DNA of 64,000 bases from Ephydatia muelleri (lineage: Eukaryota; Porifera; Demospongiae; Spongillida; Spongillidae). The DNA lies in the NCBI GenBank assembly GCA_013339895.1, contig JABACO010000008.1:10948715-11012714 (forward strand), given 5' to 3'. A program made the position numbers and the translations under genes. The notes below the pieces were generated by a model. The model did no database searches. It had not been told where the DNA came from and saw only the letters and a list, made by a program, of their open reading frames with translations. Shown here piece by piece: positions 1 through 10,001 of the stretch (position 1 is its first letter; each line of letters begins with the position of its first letter).

Positions 1-669
1 TGATGCCTTGCAGGCTTTTAGATACTCTTCCGCAATTTCTATGATTGCTGATGAAAATTCATTGTACTGAAGTTTCGAAATCGTGATATTTAGTGCCTTG
101 CTTAGTGTCTCGTAGAGAAATCTGATGTTCAGAGGAGAACCAGTCGAGGATACGTATCGTTTCCTTCTTTCGGCGGTTCCTCTACCACTTGCATCTGGAA
201 TTATGCTGCACTCCGGACCATCTGGAGAATAGACGAATTCCAGTAGCAGTGTGTTGACGTTGGCGATAAGGGTCGGGGACGACTTTGGAACCGTTGAAAT
301 GACGGTAGACGCGGATGACGAAGTCGATGACGAAGACGCGCTAGACGAGGGCACAATAGGCATGCTGTCAGGAGACTGGAAGGATACGTTACGAGGAGGC
401 GGTATGACGATTCCCAGTTCGGGGGGAGGCGGCCCCAGCTCCTTTTCGAACACAGTGTACGTCACGGTGGCAGTACCTTCTAGTATCACTGCAGAGACGT
501 CTTGTATGTCGATAGCCAATTGGAGTAAGTCCACACCACACTGATCGGACTGCACTCCAGAGACGATGTTTAGTACGGCGAAGAAAACGCACTGGAAAGA
601 GTCGGGCTTCATAAGGATCGATGGCTGGATGCGGGTGTGTGTGCCGCAAAATAATAAGAACGTAATCAT
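1..669 (-). CDS. Secreted precursor with Ser-rich stalk and furin-like site (partial, runs off left edge)
   Basis: The minus-strand frame is open from an ATG at 669 to the window edge (223 residues, no stop), so the 3' part is missing. An in-frame stop lies upstream of this ATG. A second Met at 612 is followed by a Lys and a hydrophobic run (CVFFAVLNIVSGVQS) that makes a better signal peptide, so translation may start there. Next come a short Cys-containing segment, a PPPP run, a low-complexity Ser/Thr stretch near residues 105-117, and a tetrabasic RRKRY site near residue 167 that fits furin-type cleavage. A charged, helical-looking tail follows. I recognise no family; ligand precursor or membrane-anchored surface protein are both possible. 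The start is head-to-head with the next gene, about 410 bp away. Confidence 0.6.
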   Translation of the reverse strand, partial: MITFLLFCGTHTRIQPSILMKPDSFQCVFFAVLNIVSGVQSDQCGVDLLQLAIDIQDVSAVILEGTATVTYTVFEKELGPPPPELGIVIPPPRNVSFQSPDSMPIVPSSSASSSSTSSSASTVISTVPKSSPTLIANVNTLLLEFVYSPDGPECSIIPDASGRGTAERRKRYVSSTGSPLNIRFLYETLSKALNITISKLQYNEFSSAIIEIAEEYLKACKAS

Positions 670-1079
670 ATTCAAGGTCGTTTGGTTTATAGTGCAGTCT
701 GGGAGCTGGCGGGGGGCGGCTAGTCTCTCAGCAGTCTCCCAGCATGATTACATGTGGTCTAGTCTGGATTCGTCTGGGATTCCCCTAGTGCAGAATAGAT
801 AAATAAAACCTGGCTTCCGCTACATGTCCTGAAAACAAGGGAAATTAATACGAAAATTGTTTCCGTGAGATGGAAGACGTGTCATTCTCTCTCTCTTGCA
901 TCAGTGGCCCTCTAACATGCTACAGATCGAACGGCAACATGAATAGATTCACTCCTAGCTCGAAAAAAAAACACCGAATTACGAGGCAACTACATGTATA
1001 TACATGAAATACGGTATATACACGTTCTTAAAGTATAAAACTGATTTGTTTATCCAGTAATTTTAAGCCAATACCAGGC
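670..1079. promoter_or_regulatory. Divergent intergenic region between two secreted-protein genes
   Basis: About 410 bp separate the start codons of the two divergent genes. It is AT-rich, with TATA-like strings near 1010-1020, but I could not place a transcription start. A shared bidirectional promoter is inferred from layout only. Confidence 0.3.
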
Positions 1080-2050
1080 ATGTACTATCTTCTGTTACTA
1101 AGCGCGTACGCTATTTTCTTTAGCTACTCCACAGGTTAGCAAGCATAATTCTACGTGCATGTACTTTGCTGGGTTGTAGGCTTGTGGGGCGCATGAGCTA
1201 TGTAACTATGATGTTCTCTTTCCGTCAACAGCAAGTGATGCTTCGCTGTGTTCATCTTATCACAACCATGCCTTCCGTCGGTTTGAGATCAGTTGTTCGT
1301 CGTCGACCGTAAATAATGCAACGTGTTATGTTGATACCGAGTCAAACAGCTGCAATGGCGGTAAATCAATATGAAGGGGCTTGATAGTATATAGGGTACA
1401 TTCATGTATGGGTGTATGAACGGGCGACATGCATACATATTTGGATGGTGCACGATGATTTTATTATATTTCTAGCCTATCCGTTTTTCTTCGTCAATAC
1501 CCTCGCCCATCTTGATGGCCCACACACGGTCTTCATCATCGGAAGTGGATTTAATTATTCGTTTCGGTTCTGTGGAGGTTTGTTTAAAGGCCATGCACGC
1601 CGCACGCGTTCCATGTCAGTGACACAAAGCTACATACTTATTTTCTTGCATTATGCAGTGATGCCATTGGTCGTTCAGTGTCAAGAAACGACGGACTATT
1701 CCAAACTGGAACTTAAACTTGCTTGTCGTGTTAATAAGGAACGCTTCCAAGCTCAATGTGCCGTTGATGGTTCGCCATGGTCTACATGTGTGTTATTTAG
1801 CACGCGAAAGTGTCCTCAACGATTAGTAAAGCGCATGTTCCTCTCTTTAATAGGTTCGGCAAGGATTGCGTTAAATGAGTACAGCGCGGAGGCTCATACG
1901 TTGTTGATCGCCGTGATCGATGACGACGGCCTTACGTATAATCACACAATTCAATTCAGAGGTGCTACACATCCCGGTATGTTTGGGTATATTTTCGTGC
2001 TGGGTCTGTATTCCACGTGGATCATAATTACGCTGATGATTGTGCATTAG
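1080..2050 (+). CDS. Secreted/cell-surface protein with two Ig-like Cys repeats (spliced)
   Basis: Spliced model: exons 1080-1134, 1232-1360, 1476-1577 and 1659-1976 (or read-through to the stop at 2050). Exon 1 encodes a clean signal peptide (MYYLLLLSAYAIFFSYST). Every junction is GT-AG and phase 1, as is usual for shuffled extracellular modules. The mature part holds two divergent copies of one module, each with C-x(8-10)-C-x-VD near its start and a 'G..HT(V/L)(F/L)I' strand near its end. A strong phase-1 donor (CCCG|GTATGT) at 1976 suggests at least one more exon downstream that I could not identify. Reading through instead gives a hydrophobic tail of about 20 residues ending at a TAG supplied by the first bases of a MITE. 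No family name is assigned; an Ig-like beta-sandwich is an inference. Confidence 0.55.
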
Positions 2051-2139
2051 CCTCGTCCCCAGGCTCTATTTTGATATTAAAGTTAGCGGGACAAAATCCC
2101 GCTAACTTTAATATCAAAATAGGGTTTGGGACGAGGCTA
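2048..2139. mobile_element. Foldback MITE with 9-bp target duplication
   Basis: A nearly perfect 92-bp hairpin. It begins TAGCCTCGTCC and ends with the reverse complement GGACGAGGCTA, with a 4-5 bp loop. It is flanked by identical 9-mers ATTGTGCAT at 2039-2047 and 2140-2148. Its first three bases form the read-through stop of the preceding ORF. Confidence 0.85.
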
Positions 2140-2496
2140 ATTGTGCATATTACTGTATAATGTATGAAATAATTAGGTTTACATATCTTTTTGGAAGCGG
2201 GCCCATTTGGTGAATAGTCCTGCGGTATATTCTTGGTGGACATGGTACTTCAAGCATGTCACTCGCAATCATGAGCATGCCATGCATGAGTCGCTTGATC
2301 GCGATATTAATCAGCGGCTCACTGGCATTGGCAGCGGACTTGTGGCATCAGTGTGACACACTCCCCGCAGTGCTTATCCGTATGTTGCGCCTGTTAACTC
2401 TGTGGCCTGTTTGTGGTCCCTGGTGACCTGCTGCATGCAGGAGGAACATGGCACGTGCTCAGGGCTAGCTGATGCCTTGGTCTAATCTCCCCATCC

Positions 2497-2586
2497 TAGC
2501 CTCGTCCTCAGGCCCTATTATATTAAGACAGTTTTTGTTTTGTCTCGCTAACTTTAATATCAAAATAGGGCCTGGAGACGAGGCTA
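2497..2586. mobile_element. Second, diverged copy of the TAGCCTCGTC foldback MITE
   Basis: Ends TAGCCTCGTC and GACGAGGCTA are inverted. The right arm shares the internal CTAACTTTAATATCAAAATA string with the first copy, while the left arm is rearranged. No clear target duplication is seen. Confidence 0.75.
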
Positions 2587-2606
2587 CTCCACCCTATACA
2601 CAATGT

Positions 2607-2703
2607 TCCGTCGTTTCCGCGAAAAGGGACCTAACGAATGTTTTTCAAGTTCAATTTTTTGGGTTTAATACTAGACGTCAGAAATGTCTACTACTTAATC
2701 ACC
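2607..2703 (+). repeat. End fragment of the TTTCCGYGAAAAGGGA repeat family
   Basis: The stretch starting TTTCCGCGAAAAGGGACC aligns, with gaps, in the same orientation to 9928-10000. Its first 30 bp resemble the terminal inverted repeats of the element at 16458-16699. Confidence 0.5.
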
Positions 2704-3258
2704 AGCTTAAGCGCGTCCTCAACTGATCAAGGCATCTCTTTCATTAGTCATAGCTGGGTAGAGAAAAGAATGCACGCACAGCATAAACTGGTCTTTTATC
2801 AATTCAAGTCGCTGGACTGTGGACCACTTGGGATATGGCTCTACTGCCAACTGGCTAACATATACACTGGGTGTTCCTAAATTAAGACAAAGGTTTTAAA
2901 TGGGAATAACTTTTGACCTGATGCAGAATAAAAGATCAGAGATTTTGAAATTAACATTATTGTCCGCATTGCTTGTTATTGTACCCAGAATCAATCAATG
3001 AATAACCTACACACAGGCTAAGAATGCTTGGCCCGCTCCACAGACAAAATTGGTCTGACCTTCTGAATACACATACACACAACTTGGAATACAAAGGCAC
3101 AAACCATTAACCATGCAGATGGACACACAACTAGCAATGTCACACGCAAGTCACAAGCAATGCAGAGGTACGGACAACTTGCAATGCAGAGGTAAAGTCA
3201 CAGCTTTGACACATACTGCCAGCAATGCGGAGTCACACACAACTAGCAATGCAGAGAC

Positions 3259-3425
3259 TGTAGTATATTTCTTATTCGGGACTATACCACGAGCGATTCT
3301 AGTAGATCCTAAGCGTTCCTTCCGCCACGCACTCAACGTTCTCAAACGCCAAAAATCATTAATAACACTCACGTGCACGAATACAATTATTGGCATATGA
3401 ATAATCTTAGGACTAATATCCGACA
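3259..3425 (-). repeat. BEL 3' LTR
   Basis: Starts TGTAGTATATTTC and ends CCGACA on the plus strand. It matches the LTR at 9115-9280 except for a couple of bases just before the terminal CCGACA. Confidence 0.95.
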
Positions 3426-3435
3426 CTCCCCCCTT
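3426..3435 (-). other. Polypurine tract of the BEL element
   Basis: Reads AAGGGGGGAG on the minus strand, directly abutting the 3' LTR, where plus-strand DNA priming occurs. Confidence 0.7.
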
Positions 3436-3463
3436 GACTAGTTACGCTAGTCAACAGGAAGTC

Positions 3464-4377
3464 CTACAACTGTTCTTCAATCCTATATCTTGCTAGCTGA
3501 GCGGCGACTCTGGGAGGGTTGGATCTTCTGCTGCTAGCAACTGGCTCCATGCTGTGACTACTGGAAGTAGTAGTCTCTGGTTCCCTCTCAGTATCAGACA
3601 CCTGAGGTGCACTTTCCAAAGGATAGAGGTGTTGAATGGGTCGACGTAGTACTGCAGACTTGGAACCGGACATACGCTCCCCTCGCTGCTCCATCTGCAC
3701 CCTCTAACAGTGTCTCCACCTTACCCATTCGCCAAATAGTAGATGAGAACAACATCTCCAACCGCCACCTTGCTCGGCGGCTTCCCTAGACCTGGATCGT
3801 ATGCATGACGCTCCCTGAGTGCAGTAAGATACTCAGACCTCCATCTCTTCCAAAACGTTACCATGACCAGACTCAGATATCGCATGCGTCTATTCAGGTC
3901 CACTCTAGTGTCTGTATCCTTGAAATCAGGGTCCTCTTTACGCGTGACCACCACATCAGGTAGAGTGATGACACGTCGACCTATTAGTAAATGAGAGGGT
4001 GTTAAGGGCTCCTCAAAGTCCTCTGAGGAGAGGTAGGATATTGGACGAGAGTTGAGGGTGGCCTCCACTTCAACCAAAGTAGTCATCAGCTCGTCATATG
4101 ACAGTTTGGCCTTCCCTATAACCTTTCTCAGGCATCTTTTCACTGACTGAATGAGTCTTTCGTAAAATCCACCCCACCATGGTGCCTTTTCTAGAATAAA
4201 GGACCATTCGATGTGTGAGTCCCTGAGATATTGTTGCACTTCATGTGCTCCTTTCAGAGTCGACAGGATCCTGCTTGCTGATTTGAAGGTCTTGCTATTG
4301 TCTGACACCAATCTCTGTGGGATTCCACGTCTGCCAGAGAACCGCTTCAGACAGCATATAAAGGCCTTAGCCGTCAA
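3464..4377 (-). pseudogene. BEL integrase core, DUF5641-like tail and C-terminal extension (frameshifted)
   Basis: The 218-residue frame 4377-3721 carries the second catalytic Asp in a SDNSKTF context and the Glu in WWGGFYERL. The DUF5641-like tail follows (VTFWKRWRSEYLTALRER, then VGDVVLI). It is out of frame with the upstream RT/RNase H/integrase frame; a short deletion near 4367-4377 fits best. Frame changes near 3720 and 3690 put the hydrophilic C-terminal extension (3700-3464) in another frame. The first integrase Asp and the zinc-binding region lie in the preceding frame. Confidence 0.85.
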
Positions 4378-6364
4378 GCTCTAAATGAACTGCCCTCACT
4401 GCACAACAGGTAAACAAACTGAACCAAACCTTCTCACCACTCTTCAAGTACAGTGGTTCCGCATAATCAACCCCTGTTACCATGAACGGTGGCGAAGACT
4501 GGACACGAAAATCAGGCAACGAAGGAGGAGGTGGGCCAGTGAGTGGTTTGGAGTTATGTCTCCTACAAATCTTGCATTCATATAGGAGCTTTCTCACGAA
4601 CTGCCGTCCCTGAACGATCCAATATCTAGATCTTAATTCTGTGAAGGTCTCCTTGACTCCATTGTGCATCACTCTAGAATGGCAATCTCGAACCACCAAC
4701 AATGTGAAATGATGCTTCTTGTCCAGAAGGATTGGATGCTTCGTGCATTCAGTTAGCTGTGCATTACTCAGTCTCCCACGACATCTCCAGATGCCGTCAG
4801 TATCACAGTATAACCCAAATTGCTGCTGCCAAGCTTCAAACTTGCTGTGTTTCGGCAGCTGCTTCTGCGACAGTTTGACCCAAAGTCGTTCTGCGCTTGC
4901 CAAGTCACCCGCTACCAGATTGGTCGTCGCATGTTGTGAAACACCCCTGACCTTGGATTTCAGGAGGGCAACGAACTTCTGAACATAGGCTGTTACTCTG
5001 AAGAGCCGCCTGAGGGTGCTGAAGTCTTCACAGCGAATGACTGAGTCAAACTGACAGAGTTCTTGTACCACCAAACTGTGTGTGTTCTGTGATGTTGGTC
5101 TGCTTCCAATCTTCAGCTCCATTGCGCTCGCTTCTGAACTGCAAGAATCAATTTCACTAGTTTCATGCTCAGGTTCGCAGAGTCCAGGAGGTAAAGTCAG
5201 CCATGACTCAGGTATACATGTACCTAACTCTGAAAGGTCTGCTCCCCTTGATGGAAGATCAGCTGGATGGACGTTTCCGGCACAGTGATACCAACATTTT
5301 TCCGGTACTAGAGAACGGATCTCCCTTACTCGGTTTTCCACGAATTGTTTCCATTCCTTATCAAAACCCCTTATCCAGCAGAGTGCGATCTTGGAGTCTG
5401 TAAAACACAGTGGTTCCCCCAATGGGTGTTCTGGTCCCAGTGCACTTGCGACACTTGAGAGGAGTCTGGCCAACAAGAGAGCAGCTAGCAGTTCTAGTCT
5501 CGGAATGGTTTGCGCACTAAGAGGAGCCACTCGGGTTTTTGAAGCAACAAACCTGGCAAAGCATCCCTCAGACGACACTATGTTCATATACACAACCGCT
5601 GCGTAGGCCCTAGCTGATGCATCGCAGAATCCAACAAGACTGCATGACAGAGGTTCACCCATACCCTTGAAATAGCATCTTGGTATGCGTAGAAGTAGAG
5701 GCTCTCTCATCTGCAGTATCAAGCCCTTCCATCTCTTCAGCAGATCTCCTTCCAAGTCATCGTCCCAGTTCAGCTTGGCCACACAGATGTCCTGAAACAG
5801 CAGCTTGAAACATACTGTCAAAGGTGACAGAAACCCCAGTGGATCATAGACTCTTGCCGAAAGTCCAATGACATTCCGTTTTGTGGGTTTCAGCTCGGAT
5901 GCGGCCTGGTAGAGGTTACTGAGATCACATATGAGTGTATCGTCCATTGGCTTCCACTTCACTCCAAGCACCTTGTTATATTCTGGATGATCCAACCTTT
6001 CCCCCAAGGTATTCTTTGTGTAAGATTCATCCTCACATGCTACTGACACTCTGCCGGGTACTTGTGCCTGGTGTTCTTGAGGTGACACAAGAGTCTGAAG
6101 ATTCAAAGAGTTGGATACGAACTTTCGAAGCATAAATCCTGCCTTGTCTAAGCATAGTCTTGCCTTCGTAAACAGTTCCAATGCTTCATCGTCAGTCTTA
6201 GCCCCAAAGATGAGTTCATCCACATAGATAGATCGATTGAATTTGTCCACGAACAGTGGGTCTTCACCTCTGTACTTCTCAACGTGCCTTCTTATCGTTG
6301 CATTAAGCAGAAAGGGACTGGCAGACACTCCAAATACCACCCGAGCGAAGCGCATGATGACCAA
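4367..6364 (-). pseudogene. BEL pol: RT palm/thumb, RNase H, integrase N-terminus
   Basis: A 665-residue frame continuing the RT after an in-frame TGA at about 6395. It begins in the FGVSASPFLLN region. The RT active-site box reads YVDE instead of the family's YVDD, so the second catalytic Asp is lost. RNase H Asp residues are seen in VGFCDAS and FTDSKIAL. The integrase HHCC finger (H...H...CKIC) follows near residues 580-620, then the first integrase Asp in TGVDYAEPLY. The frame ends at a stop created by the shift near 4367. Confidence 0.9.
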
Positions 6365-6394
6365 TCTTGGAAGCTGTGCGTTGATGTCGTGGAT

Positions 6395-9070
6395 TCATAG
6401 AAACCTCAGGGCGTCACGATCTTCCTCAGAAACAGATACCATGAGGAAAGCCTTCTCTATATCAGCAATCACAGCCACCCGGTGAATACGGAACCTCAGG
6501 AGTATGTCCATAATGTTTTGCCCAAAGGTAGGCCCTGCATATAGGCAATCATTGAGAGACGGCCCATTGCTCCTTGCGGACACATCGTAAACAATGCGTA
6601 ATTTGCTTGTCTGCTTGTCTTCCTTAATCACGGCATGATGAGGGAGATAATGTGTTATTCCCATTGATCCGATTTCAGAGGGATCAACCACCTCTACTAT
6701 GCCTCGTCTGATCTGTTCTTGAATGATCTCATCGTATTGTGTCAAGATGTGTGGTATTTGCCTATGTCTCTTCAGTAGATTGAATAGACGTTTTTGGCTT
6801 AGGTCAAAGTTGTCTGGGAGCAAAACACGTGGTGATTTCCAGGGAAGTCGAACACAGTAACGACCATTGTTGAATGATACGCTTTCCATGAAGTTGTCAT
6901 AGACAGAAGTCTCGCTTTCTTTAATCCCCAGTGTCTCGAGGTCCCAAAATGCTTGTAATCGATTTTCTAGATTCGCAATTTCTTGTTGAGCCGAACAAAC
7001 AGATGCATCCACCTTCATCATGTGAACAGTGCTCAAACAAGACACGGTTGGTTCAAGGGTGAGACCTAGTACAGGACCAGATAGGACCCATCCAAATGCT
7101 GTTTCGATTGCAGTAGGACCAGCTATGCCCTTCACGACCTTCCCTGTAACAATCTTCCAGTATTGATCCACTCCTATTAGGACACCCACTTCTAGGCAGT
7201 CCTTCCCATCACTCGAGTCAGCAAGGTCTAGTCCAGACAAATACTGGAATCGGCTGGTCGCATAATTGATCGGCTGTCCTGTTAGCGGCTCGCAGATGGT
7301 TGGAATCGATAGCAGAGATAAACACATGTCTAGTCCATCTCTTGTCATCACGCTGAGGTCGACTAAACTGCACACCTGAACCTTCCCTTCCTCAGCAGCA
7401 AATGTTTTCACTAGTAATGTTTCCTTGCTATTCTCCTTAAGTCCCAGCTGATTGCATAACTTGCTCGAGATGTAAGACCTTTGGCTTCCGCTATCCAGCA
7501 AGACCCTAGTTTGAATCACAGGGGTTGTTTTGTCAGAAGCCTTGACCCTAACGCACGCAGTCTGTAACAATATTGGTGTCTTCGTGCTGACGTACATTGA
7601 GACAACTGCTGACGGTCGCCTGTTGGATCCAGTTGGTTCATTGTTGGTTCGTACTTGGCCAGTAGGAGCAGCATTCTGAACTGTCTGTTGACTTGCTCGG
7701 GTTGCGTCTTGTGGTCCATTGGTTTTAGGCCTGGAACAGATGCTCAAATGGTGTCTTCCTCCACAGTTTGAACACTTGCTTGGCGACCGACAATCCCTTC
7801 CTATGTGGCCCTTCTTCAAGCAGTTGTAACACCTTCCAGCCTTGACTAATATCCGCTTCCTCTCTCCAACGTCTGTCACACTTCCACAATCAGAAGATGG
7901 ATGAGGTTGACTGCAAAATGAGCAAGCAATAGAAGAGTTGTTGGACAGCAATGCCGATGCAGTCACTGAACATTCTCTGGGCTGCTTCTTTACAGGTGAT
8001 GTCACAGTCACAGTTGCAGTTGCTCGTTCCCTCGCACTTATCTCCTTTTCCACAATCTTCATGATCGCTTCCAGATCCAGACTTTCACCTGTAACCTCCT
8101 TACTGATCGACACGCGAATTTCTTGGGGAAGATTATTCATGACAACCGACGACAGTAGACTCCCGTAGGAAGTTGACGGAATTCCAAGTGAACACAGGCT
8201 CCTCGTGTGTGTTTCCACCAAGTCGTACAACCGTCGCAGCCCCTTTAGGTTGTGGTTTGATGTTACAGCCTCCAGACCCATCAGTGCATCCATATGTTTA
8301 GTGACGATTTGCTGACGATTGCCAAACCGCTTGGTCAGTATGGTCACTGCTTTATTATAGTTAGCATCACTAAGCGTGAGGCCTGCTATTGCTGCAGCAG
8401 CAGAACCTTCCAGCAAGGAGTTCAGGTAATTGAACTTGTCAACCGATGTAATTTCATTGTTCTCATGAATGGAGGATTTGAAGGATTCCCAGAAAGGTGT
8501 CCACGATGTCAGATCGCCGTTGAACTTTCTCAGTGATAACTTTGGGAGTTTTACTCGTCCAATCGCTCTTGATGGCACACTAGCCTGAGCCTGAGGATCT
8601 GAAGCAGGTGTTGTCGCTTCTGCTCTCGGTGTGGAGCTCGTAGGAGGTACAGGATCTGTTGTTGAAGCCTCTGGTACGGAGGGAACATTATGCCCGACTG
8701 CATCACCTTGTTGCTGATGCACACGTGTCTCTTTGTTAGCAGGCTGCGAACCCGCCTTCCTCGCGATGTCAAGTCCTGACAAGGCGTCTTGAATATCTAG
8801 GATTGCCATATCAATCCCTTCACGGTATACATCGGCTTGCATTATCTCGTCAACTATTTCGTCCTCCTCCTTCAGTCCGTCCATGATCTCTGCGTCCAGT
8901 TTGGATACAGTCTCTCTTTTTTCCTTCAGCGTCTGTAGCTGTTGGCCCAGTCTCGCGGAGTGCTCTCTCGGTGACCCCAACATCTCCTTCACCTCGGTGA
9001 GGATGCGTTTGAGAGACCCCTTGTGTCCCGCGCGGATTCTCTTCTTCTTTACCAGTTCCGATTCTGCCAT
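6395..9070 (-). pseudogene. BEL gag, protease and RT N-terminus
   Basis: An 891-residue frame starting 45 bp inside the 5' LTR. Residues 1-60 look helical. The region around 170-290 matches the DUF1759 Gag-like domain (LPKLSLRKFNG...W..F...). Zinc knuckles include CYNCLKKGHIGRDC (CCHC). The DUF1758-type aspartic protease has its catalytic motif in LLDSGSQRSYI. RT fingers begin near 'HHAVIKEDKQTSKLRIVYD'. The frame ends at a TGA after ALRFL, at a position that is normally Trp; reading continues in the same frame beyond it, so this is a point nonsense mutation rather than a designed terminator. Confidence 0.9.
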
Positions 9071-9096
9071 TTTCAGTGCTCGTGTCTCAATATATT

Positions 9097-9114
9097 CCCG
9101 GCTCGAAGGACCAT
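9097..9114 (-). other. BEL primer-binding site
   Basis: Immediately inside the 5' LTR the minus strand reads TGGTCCTTCGAGCCGGG, complementary to a tRNA-like 3' end finishing in ACCA. The donor tRNA was not identified. Confidence 0.7.
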
Positions 9115-9280
9115 GTAGTATATTTCTTATTCGGGACTATACCACGAGCGATTCTAGTAGATCCTAAGCGTTCCTTCCGCCACGCACTCAACGTTCTCAA
9201 ACGCCAAAAATCATTAATAACACTCACGTGCACGAATACAATTATTGGCATATGAATAATCTTAGGACTAATTACCGACA
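9115..9280 (-). repeat. BEL 5' LTR
   Basis: Almost identical to the 3' LTR and bounded by TG/CA; flanked outside by the GAGAC target duplication. Confidence 0.95.
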
Positions 9281-9927
9281 GAGACACACCTAGTGCATAA
9301 GAGAAGGAAACAAAGGACTAAATACTGAGTAACATACCCCTAGATCTCAAAGCTTCAAGCACATGCATACTTTGCATAGGAGAACATGAACATGTTTTTG
9401 GCGGTAGGCAGCGGTTTGTTGGGACATGTAAAAGTGTGGGGTGTTGTTATCAGCCTGAACAAAACAGCTCACCCCTGTCGTAGTACAATCGCTTGTTGTA
9501 CAATAATTAGTGCACTTATGTGTGGGGCAATTTACTTGGTCTGGGACCCAGAACAGAATTAGGCCTGAGTCACGCGCAGCTTTTGCATCAAGTGAGTTAA
9601 TAATGAACAATGTTGTACATGTAACTCTTGCATAAGCGAAGTCCGTTCGCTGCAGTTCATACGTGAGAAGATTTTACCTGAGAACGCACGTCCTGTTTGC
9701 GATGCAATGCGCATGCGCAACGGTATCTGAGGGTTTTTCCGTGGTGAAAAATATTATCTATGGACAACAGTAAAATCTTAACAGGGATCTAGATTGAACT
9801 GGTGTCAATTAGTAGCGAAATAGATAATGTGAATTAATAAACATTAAACAAACCTATTGACAAAGCATGTTAATTTTCCAAAATTTAAAACCTTTACCTT
9901 CATTTCGGAACACCCAGTATATGGGAT
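9281..9927. other. Right half of the TIR element; no gene recognised
   Basis: After the BEL target duplication the sequence carries no convincing coding region. The only open stretch (9610-9347, minus, non-ATG start) has no recognised domain. The segment ends at the inverted ACTGGGTG terminus. Confidence 0.5.
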
Positions 9928-10001
9928 CCTTTCCGTGAAAAGGGATCTAATGATTTCATTTATTTTTGGTGATATTCTCGAAGTCTGAAATGTCCTCTAC
10001 A

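Larger units (their letters stand above)
3259..9280 (-). mobile_element. BEL/Pao-type LTR retrotransposon, full length, coding region decayed
   Basis: A full element on the minus strand. The two LTRs (167 and 166 bp) differ at only a few positions near their TG...CA ends. The 5-bp target duplication GAGAC is intact at 3254-3258 and 9281-9285. Between the LTRs lie a primer-binding site, Gag with zinc knuckles, an aspartic protease, RT, RNase H, integrase with a DUF5641-type tail, and a polypurine tract, in the order typical of BEL/Pao. Near-identical LTRs indicate recent insertion. The open frames are nevertheless broken by a nonsense codon in RT and frameshifts in integrase, so this copy cannot act on its own. 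Confidence 0.95.
2875..9918. mobile_element. TIR element (ACTGGGTGTTCC ends) split by a BEL insertion
   Basis: ACTGGGTGTTCC at 2875 is matched by GGAACACCCAGT ending at 9918. Similarity continues inward for roughly 40 bp (the shared AAAGGTTTTAAAT). Removing the nested BEL element leaves about 1.0 kb with no recognisable transposase, so this looks like a non-autonomous DNA transposon. A target duplication was not resolved. Two independent insertions of the same end in opposite orientation remain possible. Confidence 0.45.

Noticed and set aside
251-544. Plus-strand 97-residue ORF
   Set aside because: Shadow of the minus-strand secreted-protein exon, which is open over a longer range and has a coherent signal peptide.
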